Shown here: piece after piece, positions 24,938-33,016 of the stretch
Layout of the letters: each line of letters begins with the position of its first letter
Numbering within the stretch: position 1 is the stretch's first letter
From: Pseudonocardia alaniniphila
GTDB lineage: Bacteria; Actinomycetota; Actinomycetes; Mycobacteriales; Pseudonocardiaceae
Assembly: GCF_022524485.1 (NCBI RefSeq)
Contig: NZ_JAKXMK010000049.1
Span: forward strand, 1-61,170
Reading direction: 5' to 3'
Length of the DNA stretch: 61,170 nt
Made by a program: the position numbers and the translations under genes
The notes under the pieces: generated by a model
What the model was told of the DNA's origin: nothing
Database searches by the model: none
What the model saw: the letters and a program-made list of their open reading frames with translations, nothing else

Positions 24938-25645
24938 ATGAGCGAGCAGAAGGTTGCGATCATCACCGGCGCATCCCAGGGAATCGGCGCCGGCCTGGTG
25001 ACGGCTTACCGCCAGATCGGGTACGCCGTCGTGGCGAACTCCCGATCCATGAAGCCCAGCGACGACGCAGGTGTCGAAGCAGTGGCAGGCGACATCGCCG
25101 ACCCCGCCACCGCGCAGGACATCGTCGCCACCGCCCTGGACCGGTTCGGCCGGATCGACGCGCTGGTCAACAACGCCGGCATCTTCACGGCCAAGCCGTT
25201 CACCGAGTTCACCCCGGAGGACTTCAGGAACAACATCGACATCAACCTCGGTGGCTTCTTCCACCTCACCCAGCGCGTGATCGAGCCGATGCTCGAGCAG
25301 GGCGGGGGCCACATCGTCAACATCACCACCACCCTCGTCGAGTCCGCCCGCTCGGACGTTCCGTCGGTGCTCGCCTCGGTCACCAAGGGCGGCCTCGCCG
25401 CGGCGACCAAGTCCCTTGCCATCGAGTACGCCGCCCGCGGCATCCGCGTCAACGCCGTCGCACCGGGCTTCATTGACACCCCGCTCCAGGGCGGAGCCAC
25501 GCCCGAGCAGCTCGCCCAGTTCCACCCCAGCAAGCGCCCCGGGACCGTCGAGGACATCGTCAGGGGCGTCATCTACCTCGAGCAGTCCCCGCTGGTCACC
25601 GGCGAGTTCCTGCACATCGACGGCGGCCAGAGCGCCGGCCACTGA
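24938..25645 (+). CDS. Short-chain dehydrogenase fold protein with altered active site
   Basis: A 235-residue classical-length SDR. The NAD(P) motif TGASQGIG is at residues 10-17 and NNAG at 78-81; APGFIDTP follows the active site. The YxxxK signature is broken: the Lys is Lys150 in SVTKGG, but four residues earlier is Ala146 instead of Tyr, and the usual Ser is replaced by a run of Thr (NITTT). Either chemistry differs or the protein is regulatory or non-catalytic. AGGAAAAG precedes the ATG. It converges on the MerR gene. The strong overall fold match contrasts with the missing residues. Confidence 0.8.
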   Translation: MSEQKVAIITGASQGIGAGLVTAYRQIGYAVVANSRSMKPSDDAGVEAVAGDIADPATAQDIVATALDRFGRIDALVNNAGIFTAKPFTEFTPEDFRNNIDINLGGFFHLTQRVIEPMLEQGGGHIVNITTTLVESARSDVPSVLASVTKGGLAAATKSLAIEYAARGIRVNAVAPGFIDTPLQGGATPEQLAQFHPSKRPGTVEDIVRGVIYLEQSPLVTGEFLHIDGGQSAGH

Positions 25646-25659
25646 GCCACGCGGCTGAA

Positions 25660-25679
25660 CGCCTTTCGTGGTGAAGGCG
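25660..25679. terminator. Bidirectional terminator between SDR and MerR genes
   Basis: CGCCTT (25660-25665) and AAGGCG (25674-25679) around an 8-base loop, in the 50-base space between two converging genes. Confidence 0.55.
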
Positions 25680-25695
25680 CCGCCGGCTCGAGAGA

Positions 25696-26451
25696 TCACT
25701 CTGGAACGAACCCTTGTCGGCTGGTCTCGGATGAGCCCTGCTGGTTCCAGATGCGCACAAACACGTCGAGCTGCGCCGGGTTGTAGAGATCGCGCAGCGC
25801 GTTGATCATCGCGGCGGTTGCTGCGTGCCGACCGAGCACCGCGTTCTCGACGGTGCGCGGTGGCGTCGGGTGCTTTCCACTCAGCGCGATCATCTGCGGG
25901 AACATGCGTCGCGCGAGTTGTTCACGCGTCTCCTCGTCGGCATCCGGCGGGAGCGCGTCGAATTCGTCGGCCACATCATCGCGCTCGTAGTCCTGCAACA
26001 GCGCCCGCCAGTGCTGTGTGTTGTCATCGCCGATCACATGGGAGAGCACGGCGAACAGCGACCGGTCGGCCGGTGACAGTCGCGCTTCGGTCGCCGCGGC
26101 CGAGATGTCGAACGGAAGGTCGGTCGGCACCGGTCGACGGCGCAGTTTCACGATCTCCTCCCTCGCTTCCTGCAGCCGTGTGATCGTGGCGGTGAGTTCC
26201 GCATCGACGGCTTCGAGGGCTGCTTCGAGATGCTCCGACCCCTCCTGCATCGCCGCGATCGTGGTGAGCGAGAAGCCGAGCCCGGTGAGACGGCGGATCT
26301 GCAGCAGACGCACGAGGTGCTCGGTGCGGTAGACCTTGTAGCCGTTCGACAGTCGTTCCGGTTCGTCGAGCAGGCCGATCTCGTGATAGTGGCGGACGGT
26401 GCGCAGGGTCGTGCCGGCGAGTTGCGCGACTTCCCGGGTGCTCCAGCCCAC
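25696..26451 (-). CDS. MerR family transcriptional regulator
   Basis: A 251-residue regulator. The N-terminal winged helix is GWSTREVAQLAGTTLRTVRHYHEIGLLDEPERLSNGYKVY, followed by LLQIRRLTGLGFSLTTIAAM and a coiled-coil (ATITRLQEAREEIVKLRRR). The C-terminal 130 residues are a variable sensing domain without Cys clusters, so a metal sensor is unlikely. I chose GTG 26451, with AGGAGG seven bases upstream; the frame extends to 26469. It is divergent from the PrsW-like gene and convergent with the SDR, either of which it might control. Confidence 0.85.
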   Translation of the reverse strand: MGWSTREVAQLAGTTLRTVRHYHEIGLLDEPERLSNGYKVYRTEHLVRLLQIRRLTGLGFSLTTIAAMQEGSEHLEAALEAVDAELTATITRLQEAREEIVKLRRRPVPTDLPFDISAAATEARLSPADRSLFAVLSHVIGDDNTQHWRALLQDYERDDVADEFDALPPDADEETREQLARRMFPQMIALSGKHPTPPRTVENAVLGRHAATAAMINALRDLYNPAQLDVFVRIWNQQGSSETSRQGFVPE

Positions 26452-26568
26452 GCCGGCCCTCCTCACCACGTCTCATGATCAGCGGACTTGAGTATGCCGC
26501 AACGGCACGGTGTCTCCTGCGACAGCGACCGCACACCCGCGGCGTCGAGAAGGCGGCAAGGAACGGCA

Positions 26569-27690
26569 ATGCAAAGATCGGCGTGGACTCTCTGGCCCGT
26601 GGCGGCGGGAGCCGCCTGGCTCATATCCATGTTCTGGGTGTCCACGCAGGTCGGTCCGGACGGGGTGGCCGGCGGTCTGCTGCTGTCCGCCCTCATCACC
26701 CTTCCGGTCGTCGGCGCATTTCTCTGGCTCGACCGCTGGGAGCCCGAGCGTCCGCACCGCCTGGTCTCGGCGTTCGTGTGGGGCGCCTCGTTCGCGGCCT
26801 TCTGTTCGCTCTGGTCGCAGCAAGGACTCCAAGCCGTCGTCGACATCACTCTGGGCACGGACTTCGGTGCATGGTTTCGCCCGCTCGTGATCACCCCTGT
26901 CACCGAGGAGGTCTTCAAAGGCCTGTTCCTGGTCTGGCTGCTGGTGTACCGCCGCAAGCAGATCACCGGCCCGCTCGTCGCCATCGTCTACGCGGGACTC
27001 GTCGGCGCGGGATTCTCGTTCACGGAGAACGTCCTCTACCTGGGCCGCACCGTCACGACCTTCGCCACGTCGGACGTGTCCGACGTGAACGCCATCGCCC
27101 TGCTCGCCGCAAGCTTCTTCCTGCGGATGGTGATGGTGCCGTTCTTCCACCCGCTCATGGTCGCCGTATTCGGGCTCGGCATCGCCGCAGCCGCGCACAA
27201 GCGCAGCCGAGCCGCACGCGTGGGACTCGCCCTCGTGGGCCTGCTCGTCGCGATCACCCTGCACGGTGTGTGGGATTGGGCGGGTCTCGCCGGAAGCGAT
27301 CCGTTCCTGATCTACAAGATCTACGCAGCCGTCATGGTGCCGGTGTTCCTCGTGGTGCTGGTCCTGGCGCTCGTCCTCCGCAGCCGCGAAGGGACGATGA
27401 TCAGCGCGGCCTTGCCGGCTCTCGCTCGCGACGGCCACATCGCTCCCGACGAGGTCACACCTCTCGCGAACCTCGGGAAACGCCGCCGCTGGAGGCGAGA
27501 CGTACGTCGCCGCTGCGGCCGAGCCGCGGCTCGCGCCACCGGCCGCTACCAGGCCGAAGCGAGTGCACTCGGCATCCGAACGGCCCGCGCGCGGACCACC
27601 GGCACCAGCGACGGGCTCGACGAGCAGGTCCAGGCAACAGCGGCTGCCAGGGCGGACATGCTCGACGTCCTTGCGGCGCCTCGTTCCTGA
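26569..27690 (+). CDS. PrsW family intramembrane metalloprotease with long basic C-terminal tail
   Basis: A 373-residue membrane protein with about eight helices. PrsW motifs are present: PVTEEVFKG (Glu113, Glu114, Lys117), AGFSFTENVLYLG, FHPLMVAVFGLG and HGVWDWAGL. In Bacillus PrsW cleaves an anti-sigma factor inside the membrane. After the last helix (near residue 280) there is an unusual tail of about 90 residues, very rich in Arg and Ala (KRRRWRRDVRRRCGRAAARA), likely cytoplasmic. No sigma or anti-sigma pair is adjacent. AAGGAA precedes ATG 26569. Confidence 0.8.
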   Translation: MQRSAWTLWPVAAGAAWLISMFWVSTQVGPDGVAGGLLLSALITLPVVGAFLWLDRWEPERPHRLVSAFVWGASFAAFCSLWSQQGLQAVVDITLGTDFGAWFRPLVITPVTEEVFKGLFLVWLLVYRRKQITGPLVAIVYAGLVGAGFSFTENVLYLGRTVTTFATSDVSDVNAIALLAASFFLRMVMVPFFHPLMVAVFGLGIAAAAHKRSRAARVGLALVGLLVAITLHGVWDWAGLAGSDPFLIYKIYAAVMVPVFLVVLVLALVLRSREGTMISAALPALARDGHIAPDEVTPLANLGKRRRWRRDVRRRCGRAAARATGRYQAEASALGIRTARARTTGTSDGLDEQVQATAAARADMLDVLAAPRS

Positions 27691-27795
27691 CGCACGCAGG
27701 TGCAGCAGAGGGATCCCGCGGGGCCCCATGACGCCTGCCGCCGACTTACCCGAACAGGCATAGCCGCGCCCGGAATCCGCATTGGACCTGCATCG

Positions 27796-27807
27796 CGTGT
27801 CGACACG
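27796..27807. promoter_or_regulatory. Perfect palindrome CGTGTCGACACG upstream of the catabolic operon
   Basis: A 12-bp perfect palindrome about 90 bases before the aldehyde dehydrogenase start. A T-N11-A spacing of the LysR type can be read across it (27793 to 27805). It is a candidate site for the LysR regulator at 33017-33997. Confidence 0.4.
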
Positions 27808-27846
27808 ACGATGAACGTCGTCGGTCCCTCCGCACCTCTTCCGCCG

Positions 27847-27866
27847 CGTCGGAAGGGCTTCCGACG
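27847..27866. promoter_or_regulatory. 20-bp inverted repeat upstream of the catabolic operon
   Basis: CGTCGGAAG and CTTCCGACG are perfect 9-bp arms around GG, ending 28 bases before the aldehyde dehydrogenase ATG. It could be an operator overlapping the transcript start or a leader hairpin. No second perfect copy was found by eye in the window. Confidence 0.5.
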
Positions 27867-27894
27867 AGTCCCCGGCAGCCGGCGAGAGGCGATG

Positions 27895-29346
27895 ATGCTG
27901 CAGATCAAGAACTACGTCGGCGGACGGTTCGTCGACGGGGTGAGCACCTTCCCCGACGTCGACCCGGCCACCGGCGCCACTGTCGCCGAGGTGCATGAGG
28001 CAGACGCCCCGCTCGTCGACCGGGCCGCTCTCGCGGCCCGTGCAGCTCACCAGGGGTCCTGGGGACGCACCTCGGTGGGCGATCGCTGCCGCCTCCTGCG
28101 CCGGTTGGCCGACCTCGTCGATGCCAGGGCCGAGTACCTGGTGCATGCGGAGGTCGCGGACACGGGAAAGCCGGCGGCCGTCGCGCGCAGCCTCGACGTC
28201 GCCCGCGCCGCGGCCAACCTCCGCTCGTTCGCCGATATGGCCGCGGCCGAGGGCATGGAGTCCTACCTGCTCGACCACCCCGGGGGCCAGGCGCTGAACT
28301 ACGCGATGCGCAAGCCGCTCGGGGTGGTCGCCGTGATCGTCCCGTGGAACCTCCCGCTGCTCCTGCTCACCTGGAAGCTCGCACCTGCCCTGGCGTGCGG
28401 CAACACCGTGGTGGTGAAGCCGTCCGAGGAAACCCCGGCATCGGCGACGATGCTCGCGGAGCTCGTCGAGGAGGCGGGCTTCCCCGCCGGGGTCTACAAC
28501 GTCGTCCACGGCCGCGGCGCCGGCTCGGCCGGTGAGTTCCTCACCGGTCACCCCGCCGTCGACGGGGTGACCTTCACCGGCTCCTCGGCCACCGGCGCCG
28601 CGATCATGCGAGCGGTGGCTCCGCGGGTGCGGCCCGTGTCCTTCGAGCTCGGCGGCAAGAACGCCGCCGTGGTGTTCGCCGACGCCGACCTCGACGCCAC
28701 GCTCGACGGCCTCGCGCGGTCGGTGTTCGCCAACACCGGCCAGGTCTGTCTCTGCACGGAGCGCGTCTACGTCGAACGCAGCGTCTTCGAGGACGTGTGC
28801 GCCGGGCTCGTGGAACGCGCGGAAGCGCTGCACCTGGGCGCCCCCGACGACGAGCGCACGACGACCGGGCCACTGATCTCCGCCGCCCACCGCGCGAAAG
28901 TCCTGCGCTACCTGCGGCTGGCGGAGGAGTCGAGGGCGCAGGTGCGCACCGGCGGGGACGTCCCGGACATGCCGGACGCACTGAGCGGCGGCTGGTGGCT
29001 GCGGCCCACGCTCTGGACCGGACTCACCAACGCCGACCGCGTCGTGCGCGACGAGGTGTTCGGTCCGGTCGCCGCGCTGATCCCGTTCGACGACGAGGAC
29101 GAGGCCGTCCACCTGGCCAACGACACCGACTACGGCCTGGCCGCGGCTGTGTGGACCAGTGATCTGCGCCGCGGCCACCGCGTCGCACAGCGGATGGACG
29201 TGGGGATCGCGTGGGTCAACACCTGGTTCCTGCGCGAACTGCGGTCCCCGTTCGGGGGCACCGGTCTGTCCGGGATCGGCCGCGAGGGCGGCCGGCATTC
29301 CCTCGACTTCTACACGGAGACGACGAACGTGTGTGTTGCCCTGTGA
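27895..29346 (+). CDS. nbaE: 2-aminomuconate 6-semialdehyde / 2-hydroxymuconic semialdehyde dehydrogenase
   Basis: A 483-residue NAD-dependent aldehyde dehydrogenase. Conserved residues are Asn152 (PWNLP), Glu251 (FELGGKNA) and the catalytic Cys285 (GQVCLCTERVYV). The last motif, with FTGSSATG and WVNTWFLRELRSPFGG, is typical of hydroxymuconic/aminomuconic semialdehyde dehydrogenases. Arg110 (NLRSF) fits the substrate carboxylate-binding Arg of that group. In context it oxidises 2-aminomuconate semialdehyde produced by the ACMS decarboxylase of the same operon. ATG 27895 has GAGAGG just upstream. The stop overlaps the next start. The gene name follows the nitrobenzoate pathway and is by analogy. 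Confidence 0.85.
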   Translation: MLQIKNYVGGRFVDGVSTFPDVDPATGATVAEVHEADAPLVDRAALAARAAHQGSWGRTSVGDRCRLLRRLADLVDARAEYLVHAEVADTGKPAAVARSLDVARAAANLRSFADMAAAEGMESYLLDHPGGQALNYAMRKPLGVVAVIVPWNLPLLLLTWKLAPALACGNTVVVKPSEETPASATMLAELVEEAGFPAGVYNVVHGRGAGSAGEFLTGHPAVDGVTFTGSSATGAAIMRAVAPRVRPVSFELGGKNAAVVFADADLDATLDGLARSVFANTGQVCLCTERVYVERSVFEDVCAGLVERAEALHLGAPDDERTTTGPLISAAHRAKVLRYLRLAEESRAQVRTGGDVPDMPDALSGGWWLRPTLWTGLTNADRVVRDEVFGPVAALIPFDDEDEAVHLANDTDYGLAAAVWTSDLRRGHRVAQRMDVGIAWVNTWFLRELRSPFGGTGLSGIGREGGRHSLDFYTETTNVCVAL

Positions 29347-30179
29347 CTGCCTTCGACACCACCACCCGCCGCGACGTCGTCCTGGTCGCCGCCGAACGAC
29401 TGTTGGACGCGCGGGCGAGCGCGACCCCGTGCGCCCCCGTGCGCGATGTGCTCGGCGCCGCCGACGTCGATGCGGCGTACGCGGTGCAGGAACTCGTGCT
29501 GGAGCGCCGGACGGCGGCGGGCCTGCGCCTCGTCGGCCGCAAGATCGGGCTGACCGCGCCTCCCGTGCAGGCCCAGCTCGGGGTGGATCAGCCGGACTTC
29601 GGACCGATCCTCGACACGATGGTGCGGGCCGACGGCGAGCACGTGCACCGCGCGGAGTTCCTGCAGCCCCGGGTTGAGGGCGAGGTGGCGTTCGTACTGG
29701 GAGCCGACCTCGACGACCCCCGCTCCACCGTCGTCGACGTCCTGCGCGCCACCGACTTCCTGCTGCCTGCCATCGAGATCGTCGACTCCCGCATCGCCGG
29801 CTGGGACATCGCCATCACCGACACGATCGCCGACGACGCGTCCTCCGGGGCCGTGGTCCTCGGCACGACACCGGTGTCGCCACGCGGGCTGGACCTCACC
29901 GAGGTGGCTCTCGCGCTCGACCACGACGGCGAACTCGTCTCCAGCGGCGTCGGGGCGGCGTGCCTCGGCTCCCCCGCCCGGGCCGTGACCTGGCTCGCGC
30001 GCGAGTCCGCGCGCCGCGGACGTCCGCTACGCGCTGGCGAGGTCGTGCTCTCCGGCGCCCTCGGCCCGATGGCCGATCTCAGCCGTCCGGGGCGCTACCG
30101 CGCGGAGCTGTCCGGACTGGGGCACGTCGAGCTCCTGCTGGTCGACGACGGGCCGATCCACAAGGAGGCGACGCAATGA
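29343..30179 (+). CDS. nbaH: 2-keto-4-pentenoate hydratase (MhpD family)
   Basis: A 278-residue member of the fumarylacetoacetate-hydrolase-like hydratase/decarboxylase family. GRKIGLTAPPVQAQLGVDQPDFGPILDTM is the hydratase version of the motif; VEGEVAFVLGADL and PAIEIVDSRIAGWDIAITDTIADDAS carry the metal-binding acidic residues. It should hydrate 2-oxopent-4-enoate to 4-hydroxy-2-oxovalerate. The GTG at 29343 overlaps the dehydrogenase stop and its own stop overlaps the next ATG, so it is translated in a coupled string. No aldolase or acylating aldehyde dehydrogenase follows in the window. Confidence 0.85.
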   Translation: MTAFDTTTRRDVVLVAAERLLDARASATPCAPVRDVLGAADVDAAYAVQELVLERRTAAGLRLVGRKIGLTAPPVQAQLGVDQPDFGPILDTMVRADGEHVHRAEFLQPRVEGEVAFVLGADLDDPRSTVVDVLRATDFLLPAIEIVDSRIAGWDIAITDTIADDASSGAVVLGTTPVSPRGLDLTEVALALDHDGELVSSGVGAACLGSPARAVTWLARESARRGRPLRAGEVVLSGALGPMADLSRPGRYRAELSGLGHVELLLVDDGPIHKEATQ

Positions 30180-30982
30180 CGGTCGCGGACGTGCAGCACG
30201 TGGCACGACTCCTGGAGGACGCGGCACGCGACCGGACGCCGCTGTCCCCCCAGGCCGAGCTACCCGACCTCGACCTGACCGAGGCCTACGCCATACAGCG
30301 GGTCCTCGTCGGGAACCGCGAGTCGCTCGGCGACCCGCGCGTCGGCGTCAAGCTCGGGTTCACCAGCACCGCCAAGATGCGGCAGATGGGCGTGGACGAC
30401 GTCATCGTCGGCGCGCTCACCGCCCGCATGCGGGTACGCGAGGGCGGCCGGATCGACCGGTCGCGGCTGATCCACCCGCGCGTCGAGCCGGAGATCGCCT
30501 TCCGGCTGTCGCGCGATCTCGACCCGGCCGACCCGCGAGCCGATCTGGTGAGCGCTCTCGACGCGGTCGCCCCCGCTGTTGAGCTGATCGACTCCCGGTT
30601 CTCCGGGTTCGCGTTCGACCTGCCGCGTGTCGTGGCCGACAACACCTCGGCCGCCGCGTTCGCCGTCGGGCACTGGGTGCCGCTGGACGCGGCACTGTGG
30701 GCGCACCTGGCGAACGCGGCGGTGACGCTGTCGATCGCAGGCCGGCCGGTGGCCTTCGGGTCCACCGCCGCCATCCTCGGCGACCCGCGCCGGATCGGTG
30801 CAGCCCTGCTGGGGATCGCCGCCGAGCACTCCATCCCGCTGCGGGCCGGGGACGTCGTGCTCGCCGGAGCAGCCACGGCGGCGCTTCCGGTCGACACGGG
30901 GCACGTCGAAACGCGGGTCGCCGGGCTCGGGCGGGTCGCGCTCACGATCACCGGCACACGGGACGACGGGGAGCGCACATGA
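30176..30982 (+). CDS. nbaG: 4-oxalocrotonate decarboxylase (MhpD family)
   Basis: A 268-residue paralogue of the preceding hydratase. VKLGFTSTAKMRQMGVDDVIVGALTARM is the decarboxylase-type motif, versus the GRKIGLT form in the hydratase. VEPEIAFRLSRDL and AVELIDSRFSGFAFDLPRVVADNTSAAAF are the conserved core. It should decarboxylate 4-oxalocrotonate (2-oxohex-3-enedioate) to 2-oxopent-4-enoate and usually forms a complex with the hydratase. AAGGAGG lies before the ATG, which overlaps the previous stop (ATGA). Confidence 0.85.
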   Translation: MTVADVQHVARLLEDAARDRTPLSPQAELPDLDLTEAYAIQRVLVGNRESLGDPRVGVKLGFTSTAKMRQMGVDDVIVGALTARMRVREGGRIDRSRLIHPRVEPEIAFRLSRDLDPADPRADLVSALDAVAPAVELIDSRFSGFAFDLPRVVADNTSAAAFAVGHWVPLDAALWAHLANAAVTLSIAGRPVAFGSTAAILGDPRRIGAALLGIAAEHSIPLRAGDVVLAGAATAALPVDTGHVETRVAGLGRVALTITGTRDDGERT

Positions 30983-31434
30983 GCGAGTCACACCTGCTCG
31001 TGACGGGCAAGGCCCGGCCACGGGGACGGTTCCCGCACGCACGCAGGGCAGGGCCGTTCCTGTTCGTGTCCGGAACGAGCAGTCGGCTGCCCAGCAACGA
31101 GATCGTCGGAGCTCGGGTCGACGAAATGGGCACCGTCGACCTGGACATCCGCGTGCAGACCGCGGCGGTGATCGAGAACATCCGCGACGTCCTGCACGCC
31201 GGCGGCGCCGATCTGAGCGATCTCGTCCAGATCACCACCTACCTCGTCAGCATGAACGACTTCGGTGGCTACAACGAGGTCTACGGCCGCTACTTCGACG
31301 AGACCGGTCCGGCGCGCACCACCGTCGCGGTTCACCAACTGCCGCATCCGCACCTGCTCATCGAGATCCAGGCCATGGCGTACACCGGCCGGCTCGACCC
31401 GACGTCCGTCCCCCCGACAGGAGGAACACCATGA
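30979..31434 (+). CDS. nbaF: 2-aminomuconate deaminase (RidA/YjgF family)
   Basis: A 151-residue Rid-family protein. The key residues are Arg113 in PARTTVAV and Glu129 in IEIQAMA, the imine-hydrolysing pair. ASLxSD-like and VQITTYLVSMNDFGGYNEVYGRYF segments match aminomuconate deaminases such as AmnD/NbaF. It should release ammonia from 2-aminomuconate to give 4-oxalocrotonate. The ATG overlaps the decarboxylase stop and its own stop overlaps the next ATG. Context makes the specific role much more likely than general RidA housekeeping. Confidence 0.85.
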   Translation: MSESHLLVTGKARPRGRFPHARRAGPFLFVSGTSSRLPSNEIVGARVDEMGTVDLDIRVQTAAVIENIRDVLHAGGADLSDLVQITTYLVSMNDFGGYNEVYGRYFDETGPARTTVAVHQLPHPHLLIEIQAMAYTGRLDPTSVPPTGGTP

Positions 31435-31952
31435 CCGACATCGGTGCGGCCGTGGACTTCACACAGTGGATCGCCGAGCACGAACCCTCGCTCAAACCGC
31501 CGGTCAACAACAAAGCGCTCTTCACCGGCAAGGACTTCATCGTGCAGGTGGTCGGCGGCCCCAACCAGCGGACCGACTTCCACGTGGACCCCTACGAGGA
31601 ATGGTTCCATCAGATCAAGGGCGACATGCACATCGACGTGATCACCGACGAGGGGCCGCGCACCGTGCACGTCCGGGAAGGCGAGACCTGGCTCCTTCCG
31701 GGCTCCGTTCCGCACTCGCCGCAACGCCCGCAGGCAGGGTCGATCGGCCTGGTGATCGAGCGGGTCCGCGAGGAGGGCACCCTGGAGAAATTCCAGTGGT
31801 ACTGCGCGGAGTGCGGAGGGCTCGTCCACGAGGTCGAGCTCCAGGTCCGCGACATCGTCGCCGACCTCCCGCCCGTCTTCAGTGCTTTCTACGCCGACGA
31901 GAAGGCCCGTACGTGCGATGGGTGCGGCGCTCTGCACCCGGGGAAGGGCTGA
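31431..31952 (+). CDS. nbaC: 3-hydroxyanthranilate 3,4-dioxygenase
   Basis: A 173-residue cupin that cleaves 3-hydroxyanthranilate to 2-amino-3-carboxymuconate semialdehyde with Fe(II) and O2. All expected residues are present: iron ligands His51, Glu57 and His95; substrate-binding Arg47, Arg99 and Glu110; and the second metal site Cys125, Cys128, Cys162, Cys165 of bacterial enzymes. Length matches the family. GGAGGAA precedes the ATG, which overlaps the deaminase stop. This is the diagnostic enzyme of the operon and the reference against which the two divergent cupins at 37.1-38.4 kb should be compared. Confidence 0.93.
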   Translation: MTDIGAAVDFTQWIAEHEPSLKPPVNNKALFTGKDFIVQVVGGPNQRTDFHVDPYEEWFHQIKGDMHIDVITDEGPRTVHVREGETWLLPGSVPHSPQRPQAGSIGLVIERVREEGTLEKFQWYCAECGGLVHEVELQVRDIVADLPPVFSAFYADEKARTCDGCGALHPGKG

Positions 31953-31953
31953 G

Positions 31954-32994
31954 GTGAATTCGGCGGGAATCGTCGACGTCCATTCCCATTACGTCCCGCG
32001 CGGCTGGCCACAGCTGCCCGGCGGACCGGACGGGCTGCGCTTGGAGATCCGCAGCGAACGCGACGCGATGATCATGCTGGGCACCCACGAGTTCCGCCGC
32101 ATCAGCGACGACGCCTGGGATCCCCAGGTGCGGCTCGCCGACATGGACGACGACGACGTCGCCGTGCAGGTGCTCTCACCGACCCCCGTGTTCTTCTCCT
32201 ACGACGCGGATCCCAGCGTGGCATCGAAGATCGCCCGGATCTTCAACGAGCTGGCGCTCGAGATCACGAGCGCGTCCCCGCGGCTCGTGCCCTTCTGCCA
32301 GGTCCCCCTGCAGGACATCGACGCGGCGTGCGCCGAGCTCGAACGCAGCCTCGCCGACGGGCACGTCGGTGTGGAGATCGGCAACCACGTCGGCGACCAG
32401 GATCTGGACGCCGGCGGGATCCGGACGTTCCTCCAGCACTGCGCGCGGCTCGGCGTCCCGGTGTTCGTGCATCCGTGGGACATGCCGCAGTCGCCACGGC
32501 TGGACCGGTGGATGGCCCAGTGGCTGGTCGGCATGCCCGCCGAGACCCACCTGTCGATGCTGGCGCTGGTGCTCGGCGGTGTGTTCGACGACGTCAGCGA
32601 GGACCTGCGGATCTGCTTCGCGCACGGCGGCGGCTCGTTCGCCTACTGGCTCGGGCGCATGGACAACGCCTGGCACCAGCGACCCGACGTCATCGCGACG
32701 TCGGAGGCACCACCGTCGTCCTATGTGGGCAGGTTCAGCGTCGACAGCGTCGTCTTCCGGCCGGAGTCCCTGCGGCTGCTGGTCGACACGCTGGGGGTGG
32801 GCTCGGTGATGGTCGGCAGCGACTATCCGTACCCGCTGGGGGAACGTCCGGTGGGAGCCGTGGTGGACCGGTCGCCCTTCCTGGACGACGAGCAGCGTGC
32901 GCTGATCCGGCGGGGAAACGCCGAGCGGTTCCTCGGGGTCGAGCTCCCGACGCTCTCGTCCTCGTCGGGGCGGGCGGCCGCACCGGCGGGATGA
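31954..32994 (+). CDS. nbaD: 2-amino-3-carboxymuconate-6-semialdehyde decarboxylase (ACMSD)
   Basis: A 346-residue metal-dependent amidohydrolase-fold decarboxylase. Zinc ligands appear as His10 and His12 (VDVHSHYVP), His173 (FVHPWDMP) and Asp290 (GSDYPYPLGE), with His224 in FAHGGGSFAYWLGR as the catalytic base and the following Arg for substrate binding. It decarboxylates the ring-cleavage product to 2-aminomuconate semialdehyde. I chose GTG 31954, with GGGAAGGG upstream, one base after the dioxygenase stop. The stop lies 22 bases from the converging LysR gene. Confidence 0.92.
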   Translation: MNSAGIVDVHSHYVPRGWPQLPGGPDGLRLEIRSERDAMIMLGTHEFRRISDDAWDPQVRLADMDDDDVAVQVLSPTPVFFSYDADPSVASKIARIFNELALEITSASPRLVPFCQVPLQDIDAACAELERSLADGHVGVEIGNHVGDQDLDAGGIRTFLQHCARLGVPVFVHPWDMPQSPRLDRWMAQWLVGMPAETHLSMLALVLGGVFDDVSEDLRICFAHGGGSFAYWLGRMDNAWHQRPDVIATSEAPPSSYVGRFSVDSVVFRPESLRLLVDTLGVGSVMVGSDYPYPLGERPVGAVVDRSPFLDDEQRALIRRGNAERFLGVELPTLSSSSGRAAAPAG

Positions 32995-33016
32995 CCGGCG
33001 ACCCGGACAGGCGAGA

